A stretch of 59,843 bases of DNA from Lachnospiraceae bacterium. GTDB lineage: Bacteria > Bacillota > Clostridia > Lachnospirales > Lachnospiraceae. Where the stretch lies: assembly GCA_029071325.1 (NCBI GenBank), contig JAIEAP010000028.1, positions 1 to 59,843 of the forward strand. Direction: 5' to 3'. Numbering within the stretch: position 1 is the stretch's first letter; the number at the start of each line of letters is the position of its first letter. The notes beneath the pieces were generated by a model. That model was given only the letters and a program-made list of their open reading frames with translations, was not told the origin of the DNA and searched no databases. Positions 1-9,625 of this stretch are shown in pieces. A program made the position numbers and the translations under genes.

Positions 1-56
1 TTACAAAACATAAAATCGTCCCGGAATGCAAGTTCCTCATATGATTTTTGCCCCAT
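1..56 (-). CDS. Rpn-family nuclease / PD-(D/E)XK putative transposase, 5' end only
   Basis: Only the first 18 codons lie in the window, and the gene runs off the left edge. They read MGQKSYEELAFRDDFMFCK (last codon incomplete). This matches the conserved start of Rpn-type recombination-promoting nucleases (PDDEXK_2 group), where an S/F-x-DDFMF motif opens the protein. An AAGAGGAG ribosome site sits just upstream. An extended -10 (TG-C-TATGAT, on the minus strand at 92-97) can drive it. No catalytic residues are visible, so the assignment rests on the N-terminus only. Confidence 0.6.
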   Translation of the reverse strand, partial: MGQKSYEELAFRDDFMFC

Positions 57-91
57 GCTATTGATCGCTCCTCTTATTGGTAAGTAGACTG

Positions 92-99
92 ATCATAGC
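92..99 (-). promoter_or_regulatory. Extended -10 promoter for the Rpn-like gene
   Basis: The minus strand reads TG-C-TATGAT, an extended -10 about 36 bp before the start codon at 56. No good -35 is seen, which is usual for extended -10 promoters. It lies between bioY and the partial gene, so the latter has its own promoter. Confidence 0.4.
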
Positions 100-153
100 A
101 CAGGGCAATATTTTGCTCCATGTCGTTTTGTGAAAGTTTTTATTTTGGCATTA

Positions 154-729
154 TTACAAATTCCCAGCATTCATCCGGTTCAATTGCCGGCGTATCTGGC
201 TTCCCACCAGAACCGCCACCGCCATCTTTATAAGATCCCCCGGAATGAAGAGGATTACTCCTGCCCACAGCGCCTCCACAAAGGTCATATGCGCCTGATA
301 AGCAAGCCACAGCGAACCTGCGCCATACAGCAGGACCGTTCCCAGGATAAGGGCTATGATATCCCCCCACAGCTTGTAGTGGAACCGTTCCATCAGTATC
401 CCCGCAGCAATCGTCACCAGGAGATAGCCCAGCATGTATCCGCCGGTAGGACCGAACACCTTCGCCGGACCTGCCTGCCATCCGGTGAATACAGGTACAC
501 CCACGATCCCTAACAGCAGATAGATCAGACAGCTTATGGTAGAATTTCTCCATCCCAGTACACAGACGGATAGATAGATGGCAAAGCTTCCCAGCGAAAT
601 CGGCACCGGCCCTATCGGCAGGGAAATGGGTGCGATCACGCAGGTAACTGCAGTCATCAATGCGATTACCGCCATCTGTCGGATATCAATCCGCGCTTTT
701 GTTCCAATTTCCATGTTTGTCTCTGACAT
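154..729 (-). CDS. bioY: BioY, substrate-binding membrane component of the biotin ECF transporter
   Basis: This 191-aa protein is almost entirely hydrophobic, with about six membrane segments. It carries the BioY signatures: the loop around residues 83-97 (GWQAGPAKVFGPTGGYMLGY) and GIVGVPVF before it. BioY binds biotin in the cytoplasmic membrane and works alone or with the general ECF module (EcfAA'T). No energy-coupling genes lie next to it, so it probably shares a distant module. The gene is monocistronic and sits behind a BirA-like operator that overlaps its promoter, so repression by biotin-loaded BirA is the likely control. Length is normal for the family. Confidence 0.93.
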   Translation of the reverse strand: MSETNMEIGTKARIDIRQMAVIALMTAVTCVIAPISLPIGPVPISLGSFAIYLSVCVLGWRNSTISCLIYLLLGIVGVPVFTGWQAGPAKVFGPTGGYMLGYLLVTIAAGILMERFHYKLWGDIIALILGTVLLYGAGSLWLAYQAHMTFVEALWAGVILFIPGDLIKMAVAVLVGSQIRRQLNRMNAGNL

Positions 730-790
730 ATGTATTCCTCACTTCTCTTTTCCTGATATTTTCGTTACTACGCACAGTCTCACGAGAAGT

Positions 791-819
791 ATTATTGCAC
801 GACCGCCCTCTATTGTCAA
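791..819 (-). promoter_or_regulatory. Sigma-A promoter of bioY
   Basis: The minus strand shows TTGACA (814-819), a 17-bp spacer and AATAAT (791-796): a perfect -35 and a 5/6 -10. The -35 lies inside one half-site of the BirA-like operator. Confidence 0.7.
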
Positions 820-843
820 CCATATTTACATTTTAGTTTACAA
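813..843. promoter_or_regulatory. BirA-type biotin operator
   Basis: Inverted half-sites TTGTCAAC (813-820) and GTTTACAA (836-843) are separated by 15 bp, which fits the Firmicute BirA consensus of TTGT-AAC arms about 15 bp apart. The site overlaps the bioY -35 and also the stop codon of gatD. Repression of bioY by biotinylated BirA is inferred from site and gene together. Confidence 0.75.
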
Positions 844-1581
844 TATAAGACATTTACTTATTCTGCGGTTTTGCAGATTCACAATATACCGGTTTGCTTC
901 ATGCTCCAGCTCATCGGTAAGGCGCTGCAGCTTCTGAACACCCCCGTACTTCCGTTTCAGCGCCGCTTCCAGCAGATAGTCGCACACCTCCGGATTTTTC
1001 GGAAGCAGCGGTCCGTGCAGATAAGTTCCTATGACATTCTTATAGAGGATGCCTTCCTCACCGGATGAATCGCAATTGCCATGTCCCCATACCACTGTGC
1101 CCAAAGGGGGATAATTTCCGATAAAGGTACGTCCGCCGTGATTTTCAAATCCCACGATGGGATTTACAAACAGCGGACTGCGTAATACGATATTGCCCGT
1201 CAGACGTTCCTTTCCGCATTCGGTATCAATATCCAGAATACCGAGCCCCTCGATGGTGGTACGCTCAGTTTTATAATAATTTCCCAGAAGCTGATATCCT
1301 CCGCAAACAGCCAGCACAACTCCTCCGTCCTCTACATAATCCCGAAATTCCTGCACCTGCTTTTTCAGATACCTGCATACCAGCTCCTGCTCCCGGTCCG
1401 CTCCTCCCCCTAACAGCACCACATCCAGCCTGGAAAAGTCAATCTTCTCCCCTGCAAGGAACTGTTTTGTTTCGGCCTGGATCCCTCTCCACGCAAGCCT
1501 CTTCTCCATGCACCGGATGTTGCCGTGGTCCCCATAGAGATTCAGCATATCCGGGTATAAATGTCCAATTGTCAGTTTCAT
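838..1581 (-). CDS. gatD: GatD, glutamine amidotransferase subunit of lipid II isoglutaminyl synthase
   Basis: A 247-aa class-I glutamine amidotransferase of the CobB/CobQ-like group. The nucleophile elbow VLAVCGGYQLLG gives Cys93, and His189 (GTYLHGPLL) is the catalytic partner. GatD frees ammonia from glutamine and passes it to MurT, which amidates D-Glu of the lipid II stem peptide. The start overlaps the murT stop by 4 bp, typical of translational coupling in the murT-gatD pair. The stop codon lies inside the bioY operator. Confidence 0.93.
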   Translation of the reverse strand: MKLTIGHLYPDMLNLYGDHGNIRCMEKRLAWRGIQAETKQFLAGEKIDFSRLDVVLLGGGADREQELVCRYLKKQVQEFRDYVEDGGVVLAVCGGYQLLGNYYKTERTTIEGLGILDIDTECGKERLTGNIVLRSPLFVNPIVGFENHGGRTFIGNYPPLGTVVWGHGNCDSSGEEGILYKNVIGTYLHGPLLPKNPEVCDYLLEAALKRKYGGVQKLQRLTDELEHEANRYIVNLQNRRISKCLIL

Positions 1582-2966
1582 GACCTCACTTCCTTTTCTC
1601 TTTTGTCTGACCGGTCATTTGCCGAAGCATCCTGTAATTGATGCAGCATGTGATTCGTGCGGTACAGTGCGGAATAATTTACGATAATATACAGATTCCC
1701 CGTTCCGCCATTCAAAAGTTCCTTCACCGCCTCCTGCATATCCTGCGCCGGTCTGCATGGTATATCCTCATATTTTAAGCGCAGTTCCATATCCAGACTC
1801 CGGCTCCCTGTCACCATCACGGATGCCACATTGGCATCCTCTAGATACCGGATATCCACATCCCAAAGCCATGAGATATCTTTTCCGTCCTGAGCGGTAT
1901 CGTTTATTTCCACGATCAGGTCTTTTGCTTTCCTGTCTTTCACCATCAAGGCTATTTTCTGCTGGAATCCAATTGGGTTCTTGGCAAGATAAAGCTGTAT
2001 TTTTGTATTTGGCAGCCGAAAATTTTCTTCCCGGCCATTCTCATAATCAAAGGTCCTCACAGCCTCTGCAAACCCTTCCACAGGAGCATCCACAGCTTTC
2101 AGCGCTCCATAGGCGCCAAGCGTATTATATACATGATAGGGCGCATCTGTATGTATCCGTATCTGCATGCCCTCCATATCGTATGCATATCCTCCGTCCT
2201 CCAGCCGGATGTTCTCCGCGGTATGATCAGGAACAGGACGCCTAAAGCTGCAGCGCGGGCAATGGTAACTTCCGATCTGTCCATATTGAACAAACGAAAA
2301 TACAAGCTTCTCCCCGCAAAAACGGCAGAACGTACTCTCCCGGACTCCCGGATTGGAGGCGTCCTCAAAAATTTTTTCGTTTATCCCATAAGTTACTGCC
2401 GGATGATCGCATCTTAAACGCAGGGTATTTAAGAAAAAGTCGTCCCCATTGATGACAAGCTTAGTCTCCGGCACACCCTCAAGGGCGGTTCTGATTTTAA
2501 ACATGACCGTATCTATCTCTCCGTAACGGTCCATCTGATCACGGAAAATATTGGTGAGCAGTACGCAGGCAGGCTTTAAGCCAGGCAGAATCTGCTCCGC
2601 CGCAAACTCATCCACTTCCATGCAGGCATAATCGGCATCCAGCCGTCCGCTCCATCCGGCAGCCATCACAAACGCACAGATCACGCCGTTTAACATATTA
2701 GCGCCGGTTCGGTTGATGATAACTTTCCTGCCCTGCTGTTCCAACACATGGCAGACCATATTGTTTACCGTTGTCTTTCCGTTGGTTCCCATGGTTACAA
2801 TAATCTTCTCCCGAACCATTCCTGCCAGATCAGCAAGAATATCCGGGTAAATCAGGCGGGCAATATATCCCGGAAATGTACTGCCCTGCCGCCGGCTCAT
2901 TTTCTGAATCATCACACCGACCATCTTGGCACACAGGATTGCCAGTCTCCTTCGTAAGCTTACCAT
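1578..2966 (-). CDS. murT: MurT, lipid II isoglutaminyl synthase (Mur ligase-like subunit)
   Basis: A 462-aa Mur-ligase-family protein with the ATP-binding loop TNGKTT at residues 61-66. A zinc-ribbon insertion uses Cys214/Cys217 and Cys236/Cys239, a MurT hallmark. The C-terminal DUF1727-like domain follows. MurT activates the alpha-carboxyl of D-Glu in lipid II with ATP, and GatD supplies ammonia. The reaction occurs on the cytoplasmic face of the membrane. Its 5' end overlaps the upstream C39 peptidase gene by 7 bp, so the three genes form one minus-strand operon. Confidence 0.93.
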   Translation of the reverse strand: MVSLRRRLAILCAKMVGVMIQKMSRRQGSTFPGYIARLIYPDILADLAGMVREKIIVTMGTNGKTTVNNMVCHVLEQQGRKVIINRTGANMLNGVICAFVMAAGWSGRLDADYACMEVDEFAAEQILPGLKPACVLLTNIFRDQMDRYGEIDTVMFKIRTALEGVPETKLVINGDDFFLNTLRLRCDHPAVTYGINEKIFEDASNPGVRESTFCRFCGEKLVFSFVQYGQIGSYHCPRCSFRRPVPDHTAENIRLEDGGYAYDMEGMQIRIHTDAPYHVYNTLGAYGALKAVDAPVEGFAEAVRTFDYENGREENFRLPNTKIQLYLAKNPIGFQQKIALMVKDRKAKDLIVEINDTAQDGKDISWLWDVDIRYLEDANVASVMVTGSRSLDMELRLKYEDIPCRPAQDMQEAVKELLNGGTGNLYIIVNYSALYRTNHMLHQLQDASANDRSDKREKEVRS

Positions 2967-3991
2967 ATGGAATATATCCCCTTACTGCTAACATTTGTCC
3001 GTCCATAAGACCATATCTTTTTCATCTGCCCTCTCAATTCATCAAACGTCCATCTCCTGCCGCTCCTTGCCACACAATTCGGATCGTTGACCATAAAGCC
3101 ATCCTGGTCATATCCATAGATGACAATAAAATGTCCCTCAGCAGTAAAATCTCCCGGCGCCATGGCACAGATCATAATATGCCCCCGGTCAAGCTCCGCT
3201 TTCATGGCGCTCTCCGATGCGCTTGCCTCCGTCACCCGGATGCCGTACAGGGGCGGGATATCCTCCATCAATGCCCACGCCGTACCTGTTCCTTCCACAA
3301 AGTAACCGTTTTCCAGGGAATATGCCGCAATTTTGTCCGGCGTCAGCGTCTCGTCTCCTGTCAGGTAATATAGAACCATTGACATACACGTCGGTCCGCA
3401 GCCTGCCAGGCCAACGTTATTCTCCCTCCCGTAAGGTTCATATCCCCACCGGGAATCCCACTGGAGAAACAGCGGGAATTCCTGCTCCTTTTCCGCATAG
3501 GTGAGCCCGCCTGCTCCATCTTTGTGTTTATCCATATAGCCAGCTACAAAATATGCCATCTCCGGGTTATTTGCCAGTGCTGTCAGCATATTTTCCGGAT
3601 AACTTGCACTGTTTGCATAGATCTGTGCAATGACAGGATCGATCTCCCCCAATTCCTCCAGCCTGGCAAGAGCTTCTGCCAGGGTGCGCCTGCGTGGTTT
3701 TTCTATCTTTATCACAGCAATACTGCTCATATGCCGAACGCTATTATATGCTTCTATGACAGCTTCACAATCCCCATATTCCCACCCCCCTATCTGTCCC
3801 GTCATAACCCCCATTTTCCCTGACTGCGCATAAATGCCCTGTACCTTAAATACCGTCAGTGTCAGCCCCAGAACCAGCAATCCGCCTATCAGGAAGGAGC
3901 AATTGATCCGCTGCCTCCTTCTTCTGTATTGTGCCCGCATTTCTGCACGCTTTCGCTCCCCATCATACGTTCTTATGATTGTATCCTTCAA
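2960..3991 (-). CDS. Membrane-anchored C39-like cysteine peptidase
   Basis: This 343-aa protein has a basic cytoplasmic N-terminus, one membrane segment (about 32-48) and an extracytoplasmic region. The C-terminal Peptidase_C39_2-type domain (about 172-330) starts with the usual QWDSRWG and shows Cys198 (GLAGCGPTCMSM), His287 (EGHFIVIYGY) and Asp303 (MVNDPN) as a likely triad. Substrate unknown. It heads the murT-gatD operon with a 7-bp overlap, which suggests a role at the envelope; it may process a wall or surface polypeptide. There is no double-glycine transporter partner, so bacteriocin maturation is unlikely. Confidence 0.8.
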   Translation of the reverse strand: MKDTIIRTYDGERKRAEMRAQYRRRRQRINCSFLIGGLLVLGLTLTVFKVQGIYAQSGKMGVMTGQIGGWEYGDCEAVIEAYNSVRHMSSIAVIKIEKPRRRTLAEALARLEELGEIDPVIAQIYANSASYPENMLTALANNPEMAYFVAGYMDKHKDGAGGLTYAEKEQEFPLFLQWDSRWGYEPYGRENNVGLAGCGPTCMSMVLYYLTGDETLTPDKIAAYSLENGYFVEGTGTAWALMEDIPPLYGIRVTEASASESAMKAELDRGHIMICAMAPGDFTAEGHFIVIYGYDQDGFMVNDPNCVARSGRRWTFDELRGQMKKIWSYGRTNVSSKGIYSIW

Positions 3992-4034
3992 ACCAACCTC
4001 CCGTTATGTTACGATTCACCTTGTGATACACAAG

Positions 4035-4074
4035 AACACCCAGCTAAGATATACCTATATCCTAACTGGGTGTT
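4035..4074 (-). terminator. Hairpin terminator after the sensor-kinase operon
   Basis: Two 18-nt arms (AACACCCAG... / ...CTGGGTGTT) pair throughout, allowing two G-T wobbles, around a 4-nt loop. It lies between the end of the exported protein gene at 4113 and the C39 gene. The run after it is only moderately T-rich, so efficiency is uncertain. Confidence 0.6.
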
Positions 4075-4112
4075 GTGTCTTACTTCTCGTAAAGTTGTGT
4101 TATAGTTGTAAA

Positions 4113-4943
4113 TTATAGCTGATCCACATCAATGTATAATGTCGTGACAGTCGCATCTTTCATTCCTTCCATGTAGGGCCTCATATCCCAACTGCCCGCT
4201 TCGCTCACTACCGCTATATCGGTCTGTGCCTTTCCCATTTCTACCACTCCATATAACCGGGTATCCTCAACCTTAACATACGCCCTTGCTCCGTCCGAAG
4301 TCACGATTTCGCTGTCCGCTGCACTTACTTCTACCCCCGCCAGTTCCATGAAAAGGGGCAGTGCCTCGCCCGGAAGCTTCTCCGGCATCTCGTCATACTG
4401 CTTCACGATGGCTTCCCACACCTGTCCCGTAACCGCATTCATCACCAGCTCTGCTTCCATGGCTTTGCTTGAGACTCTTATCATCCAAAAGCTGTGATAT
4501 GGCGCAAGCTGCTCCTGGGAAACCCATCCAGATACCGGCACTCCAAGCGTCGCTCTTATAGCCCAGGGGTCTTCTCTGTCTCTTCTGCCAAATCCCATTT
4601 TCCCTAACCAGTCCTTTCCGCACTGGATTGCATCCTCCATAGAGAGCTGTCCTTCCACCGGGTCGTGCAGACTTAAGCTTGACTGGGCCGCCCAATTGAT
4701 GATGGCGTTCTCCATCTGTGACTCTGTCAGGGTATAGCTGTCTGCTGCCCCCGGCTTCTCTTCTCCGGTGTTTTCCAGACCTTCCCATGCCTGTACCGGC
4801 GATTCCACCACTGTGGTTCCGCTCTGTGTAAGAAGCTGCCTTTCTCTGGCCTTAAGAATCATGCTCATACCTGCCATGCTGCCAAAGATAAAGACAAATG
4901 CCGCCAACAGAGAAATCAGCGTATACCTGCGCGTTCTATTCAT
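4113..4943 (-). CDS. Membrane-anchored extracytoplasmic protein of a two-component operon
   Basis: The start was set at 4943 (MNRTRRYTLIS...), 7 nt after GGAGGG and overlapping the kinase stop by 8 bp. The longer frame has no ribosome site. The 276-aa product has a short basic tail, one membrane segment (about 8-26) and an exported remainder. A stretch VMNAVTGQVWEA resembles the strand ending in PepSY-like repeats, but I cannot name the family. As the last gene of a regulator-kinase-exported protein operon, it may feed envelope signals to the kinase. Function unknown. Confidence 0.65.
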   Translation of the reverse strand: MNRTRRYTLISLLAAFVFIFGSMAGMSMILKARERQLLTQSGTTVVESPVQAWEGLENTGEEKPGAADSYTLTESQMENAIINWAAQSSLSLHDPVEGQLSMEDAIQCGKDWLGKMGFGRRDREDPWAIRATLGVPVSGWVSQEQLAPYHSFWMIRVSSKAMEAELVMNAVTGQVWEAIVKQYDEMPEKLPGEALPLFMELAGVEVSAADSEIVTSDGARAYVKVEDTRLYGVVEMGKAQTDIAVVSEAGSWDMRPYMEGMKDATVTTLYIDVDQL

Positions 4944-6327
4944 TCTTATCTCCCTCCTGCAGCCGGAATGCAAGACAGATCTTGGTTCCCGACCTCCCAT
5001 CGCTTTCTATGTTCATCTTCGCCCTATGAATGTCCACGATCCTGGACACCAGCGCCATTCCAAGTCCCGCTCCATGCTGCCTCCTGGATCTGGATTTATC
5101 CACCATATAGAAGGCTTCTGTAATCCGCCCCAGTTCCTCCGGCGGGATTCCCTTTCCATTATCCTCAATACAGATCTGATATTTCTCCCCATCTGATTTC
5201 CCGGTAATAAAGATATCCGCGCAGTCTGCCTTTATGGCATTATCCATCAGATTCAGCACCATGGAAGAAAAGAGATCATATTCCACTTCTATCTTTCCCT
5301 CCTCCAGCTCTACATGCAGCTTTACATTACTGCCGACACATACCGCATCCAGTCCCGGAAGGAGCTGATCAAACAGTTCTCTTACCGCCGCCTGTTCCAG
5401 TACAAACTCCTGCTTGTCCAGCACAAACCAATCCATCAGCTTTACGGACAGGGCTTCCAAACGCATTCCCTCATTCCAGATATATCTGGCCGCCTCCTTC
5501 ACCTGCTCTCTGGGCAGTTCTCTCTGATACAGCATATCCGCATAGCCAATGACGGAAGTAAGCGGCGTTTTCAATTCATGGGCAAAATTAGCCGCAAAAT
5601 CCTCTTTCGACCTGGCGGCATCAAACAACTCCGCAATTTTTTCCTCCACCTTCTCCGCCATCTGATCAAAGTCGGCTGCCAGCTCACCGATCTCATCCGT
5701 TCTGTCAACGCCGATCCGCTCCGAGTATCTTCCCTCGGCAATCCGCCTGGCCGCTTTGCTGATTTTTTTGATCGGACCTGTCAGCACATTGGTCAGCAGA
5801 AAGACAATCGGAAAGCCGGCGCACAAGATGATCAGACATATATTCTGAAAATAGGTGATCATGCTTCTCTGCGTCTCAACCGCCGAACTGACGTCTGTCT
5901 CCGTCACAAGGTAAACAATATCATCCCCCTGCCGGATACAGTCATAGACCAGGATATAGCTCCCGCCTTCCTCCTGGCACATCTGGAACGCGATCCGGTC
6001 GTCGTCCTCCTCAAGATACATCAGTTTGGGCTGTGTCTTTATATTGGTCAGCACACACTTCTGATCGGCTCCATAGAGAGCAATGGGAACCGTGAAATTT
6101 TCTTCCATACCCTTTACCGTATCTTCGCCTTTTAAAAGCAGTCCCGGATTTAAATACAACATAGACTGCAGTATAAATTTGTTATGCTGGAATTCCTGAA
6201 ACGCCAGTTTTTTTTCCTGCTCTATGGCATTCTGATATGCATAATTGACCAGCAGATAACCGGAAATCTGAAATGTAGTTCCCAATATCACGACAAAACA
6301 GAGAAATATTTTGTGAAACAGCTTCAT
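4936..6327 (-). CDS. Membrane sensor histidine kinase
   Basis: A 463-aa kinase with membrane segments at about 7-28 and 160-180 around an extracytoplasmic sensor of about 130 residues. HAMP follows (about 180-232). HisKA carries His250 in FAHELKTPLTSVIGY. HATPase_c has NLMDNAIKA (N box), DNGKGIP (G1) and GAGLGMAL (G2). It phosphorylates the OmpR-type regulator encoded just upstream, whose stop it overlaps by 4 bp. The ligand is unknown. An exported protein follows in the same operon. Confidence 0.92.
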   Translation of the reverse strand: MKLFHKIFLCFVVILGTTFQISGYLLVNYAYQNAIEQEKKLAFQEFQHNKFILQSMLYLNPGLLLKGEDTVKGMEENFTVPIALYGADQKCVLTNIKTQPKLMYLEEDDDRIAFQMCQEEGGSYILVYDCIRQGDDIVYLVTETDVSSAVETQRSMITYFQNICLIILCAGFPIVFLLTNVLTGPIKKISKAARRIAEGRYSERIGVDRTDEIGELAADFDQMAEKVEEKIAELFDAARSKEDFAANFAHELKTPLTSVIGYADMLYQRELPREQVKEAARYIWNEGMRLEALSVKLMDWFVLDKQEFVLEQAAVRELFDQLLPGLDAVCVGSNVKLHVELEEGKIEVEYDLFSSMVLNLMDNAIKADCADIFITGKSDGEKYQICIEDNGKGIPPEELGRITEAFYMVDKSRSRRQHGAGLGMALVSRIVDIHRAKMNIESDGRSGTKICLAFRLQEGDKNE

Positions 6328-6983
6328 GGCTCATCCTCCAGGCGGTATCCCACCCGGAATACCGTCTTGATATAATTTTCCCAGTTCAGCTTCTTTCTTA
6401 AGCGCTGGATATGAGAATCCAGAGTGCGGGTATCCCCCATAAAAACCTCTCCCCATACCTTCTCATACAACCGTTCCCGGTAGAGCGCAACATTTTTGTT
6501 CTGCACCAGTTCCACCAGAAGATCAAATTCTTTTACGGTCAGGTCTACCGGACGCCCCGCCTTGGTGACGGTCCTGGAGACCGTATCAATCTCCACATCC
6601 GCAAACACAAGCTTCTTATTCAGCTTTCCATAACGCCTGAGCAGAGCCTCTACCCGGGCTGTCAGTTCTCCTATCTGAAAAGGCTTGACAATGTAATCAT
6701 CTGCACCGAGCTTTAAGCCCTTGATGCGGTCATTCAGGCTCCCCTTTGCCGTCAGGAAAATCACCGGCGTGCCTGTGGGCTTTATATATTCCAGCAACTC
6801 ATACCCGTCAATTTCCGGCAGCATAATGTCTAGCAGGATCAGATCGAAGGTTTCCCGCTCAATATAGTCAGCTCCCATCTTCCCGTCATAGGCGCAGGTG
6901 CACCGGTAACCTTCCGCGCCAAGACTCATCCTGATCAGATTTGCAATTGCTTCCTCGTCCTCAATTACCAATATTTTCTGCAT
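6324..6983 (-). CDS. OmpR/PhoB-family response regulator
   Basis: A 219-aa protein: receiver domain about 1-115 with acidic pair Glu8/Asp9, phospho-acceptor Asp52 (LILLDIMLPEIDGYE), Thr77-type switch residue and Lys in the FLTAKG strand. A winged-helix DNA-binding domain (about 125-217) ends in the family-typical IKTVFRVGYRLE. It is the first gene of the operon and overlaps the kinase gene by 4 bp. TGTGACA/TGTGTCA direct repeats 11 bp apart just upstream of its promoter suggest autoregulation. Confidence 0.93.
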   Translation of the reverse strand: MQKILVIEDEEAIANLIRMSLGAEGYRCTCAYDGKMGADYIERETFDLILLDIMLPEIDGYELLEYIKPTGTPVIFLTAKGSLNDRIKGLKLGADDYIVKPFQIGELTARVEALLRRYGKLNKKLVFADVEIDTVSRTVTKAGRPVDLTVKEFDLLVELVQNKNVALYRERLYEKVWGEVFMGDTRTLDSHIQRLRKKLNWENYIKTVFRVGYRLEDEP

Positions 6984-7004
6984 CTATCAAATCCTCCGGT
7001 AAAA

Positions 7005-7037
7005 ATTATAGCACGAAGATGTGACATAGTTGTGTCA
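7005..7037 (-). promoter_or_regulatory. Promoter and direct-repeat site of the two-component operon
   Basis: Minus strand has an extended -10 (TG-C-TATAAT, -10 at 7005-7010) before the regulator start. On the plus strand TGTGACA (7020-7026) and TGTGTCA (7031-7037) repeat at an 11-bp period, one helical turn, the usual layout for OmpR-family regulators. They occupy the -35 area, which lacks a consensus -35. Confidence 0.5.
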
Positions 7038-7069
7038 TAAGTTACTATTCACAGTATGATGTACTCCCC

Positions 7070-7109
7070 GCCATCAGCATCCTCATGCTTGCATATAGGA
7101 TCTGATGGC
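7070..7109 (-). terminator. Hairpin after the GalR-type gene
   Basis: GCCATCAGCATCC pairs with GGATCTGATGGC (one bulge) around a loop of about 15 nt, starting 5 bp after the repressor stop. There is no T run, so it may be an mRNA 3' stabiliser or a weak terminator. Confidence 0.45.
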
Positions 7110-7113
7110 AGGG

Positions 7114-8138
<1,025 letters not shown>

Positions 8139-8220
8139 CTTTTTACCATCATAACACAGTCCATTTCCTTTTGTCTACTGTAACACCTGTTATATTTACT
8201 CATTTTACTTCTCTTTCAAT

Positions 8221-8263
8221 TTTAGTAATTAGTATTGACATTTTACTAAATATGCACTATATT
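8221..8263 (+). promoter_or_regulatory. galK promoter with inverted GalR half-sites
   Basis: TTGACA (8235-8240), a 17-bp spacer and TATATT (8258-8263) form a strong promoter. TTTAGTAA (8221-8228) and its inverse TTACTAAA (8243-8250) lie 22 bp apart centre to centre, one before the -35 and one in the spacer. A repressor bound there would block polymerase. Confidence 0.65.
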
Positions 8264-8321
8264 GAGTCTAACAAGACACGGAAACATTCCAACCGCGAAC
8301 ATCTTAAAGGAGGTCATGAGC

Positions 8322-9602
8322 ATGAAGGCTACAAACATTCTGGCGGAAGAATTCCAGCGCCAGACCTACCGCGATCTGCTGACCGACATTTATATGGACC
8401 CTGACAGAATCGATCAGCAGACCATGCGTTACATCCATGCAATCCGGACATACGAGCAGAACTTCGGCCCCGGTGAAGTCGAAATCTACAGCGCCCCTGG
8501 AAGAAGTGAAATAGGAGGCAACCATACGGACCACCAGCACGGCGAAGTCCTTGCCGCATCCATTAACAATGATGCCATTGCCATTGCAGGCAGGACATCC
8601 GATCATACCGTCAAGGTAATTTCCGATGGCTGCGCTGCGCTTACCGTTGATCTTGACGATCTGGCGCAATATGAGGACGAAAAAGGTTCCACCGCTGCAT
8701 TGGTACGGGGCGTCCTCATGGGCATCCAGGAACGCGGATATACCCTGGGAGGCTTTCAGGCGTACATTACCAGCGATGTGCTGATCGGCGCCGGACTCTC
8801 CTCCTCTGCTGCTTTTGAGACACTGATCGGCACTGTGGTATCCGGTCTCTATAATGACATGAAAATATCTCCAATTGATATTGCCCTGATCGGACAGTAC
8901 GCGGAAAATGTATATTTCGGCAAACCCTGCGGGCTCATGGATCAGATGGCATGTTCTGTGGGCAATCTGGTGCATATTGATTTTGCAGATCCCACCGATC
9001 CTGTAGTGGAAAAAATAGCATTTAATCTGGATGAATATGATTACAGCTTATGTATTGTGGATACGAAGGGCTCTCATGCCGACCTGACCGATGAATATGC
9101 CGCGATTCCTCTGGAGATGAAAAAGGCTGCCTCCTGCTTTGGCAAAGAAGTTCTGCGGGATGTTTCCAGAGAAGAACTGTTTGCCGGCCTATCTACGGTA
9201 CGCTCCGTGGCAGGCGACCGCGCTGCTCTTCGCGCCATTCATTTTGTGGAGGAAAACGAACGGGTAAAACAGGAAATTGCAGCATTGCGAGACGGAGATT
9301 TTACCGGCTTTCTTAAGACCGTCCGCTCTTCCGGGGATTCTTCCTTTAAGTATCTGCAAAACGTATACAGCAATCAGGATACCCGTCATCAGAACATGTC
9401 CATTGCTCTTGCTGCCAGCGACAGCATATTGAAGGAAAACGGCATCAGCAGAGTGCACGGGGGAGGGTTCGCCGGAACTATCCAGGCTTTTGTCAGAAAC
9501 TCTGCCGTTCCCACATACAAGACCACCATGAACAACATCTTCGGGGAAGGCTCCTGCAATGTACTGAAAATACGCAAATATGGCGGCATGAAGGTTCTGT
9601 AA
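8322..9602 (+). CDS. galK: Galactokinase
   Basis: Start chosen at 8322, 8 nt after AAAGGAGG; the in-frame ATG at 8316 is too close to it. The 426-aa GHMP kinase shows the galactokinase signature PGRSEIGGNHTDHQHGE (about 59-75), the GHMP phosphate loop GAGLSSSAAFE (about 156-166) and the C-terminal GGGFAGTIQAF motif. It phosphorylates galactose with ATP at C1, the first Leloir step in the cytoplasm. galT follows after 23 bp in the same operon. No galE is present in the window, so UDP-galactose epimerase must be elsewhere. Confidence 0.94.
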   Translation: MKATNILAEEFQRQTYRDLLTDIYMDPDRIDQQTMRYIHAIRTYEQNFGPGEVEIYSAPGRSEIGGNHTDHQHGEVLAASINNDAIAIAGRTSDHTVKVISDGCAALTVDLDDLAQYEDEKGSTAALVRGVLMGIQERGYTLGGFQAYITSDVLIGAGLSSSAAFETLIGTVVSGLYNDMKISPIDIALIGQYAENVYFGKPCGLMDQMACSVGNLVHIDFADPTDPVVEKIAFNLDEYDYSLCIVDTKGSHADLTDEYAAIPLEMKKAASCFGKEVLRDVSREELFAGLSTVRSVAGDRAALRAIHFVEENERVKQEIAALRDGDFTGFLKTVRSSGDSSFKYLQNVYSNQDTRHQNMSIALAASDSILKENGISRVHGGGFAGTIQAFVRNSAVPTYKTTMNNIFGEGSCNVLKIRKYGGMKVL

Positions 9603-9625
9603 ATCAATATCAGGAGGGAAAATTT

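Noticed and set aside
5314-6135. Plus-strand frame of 273 codons opposite the sensor kinase
   Set aside because: Antisense to a gene with all kinase motifs; composition is that of a reverse-frame shadow.
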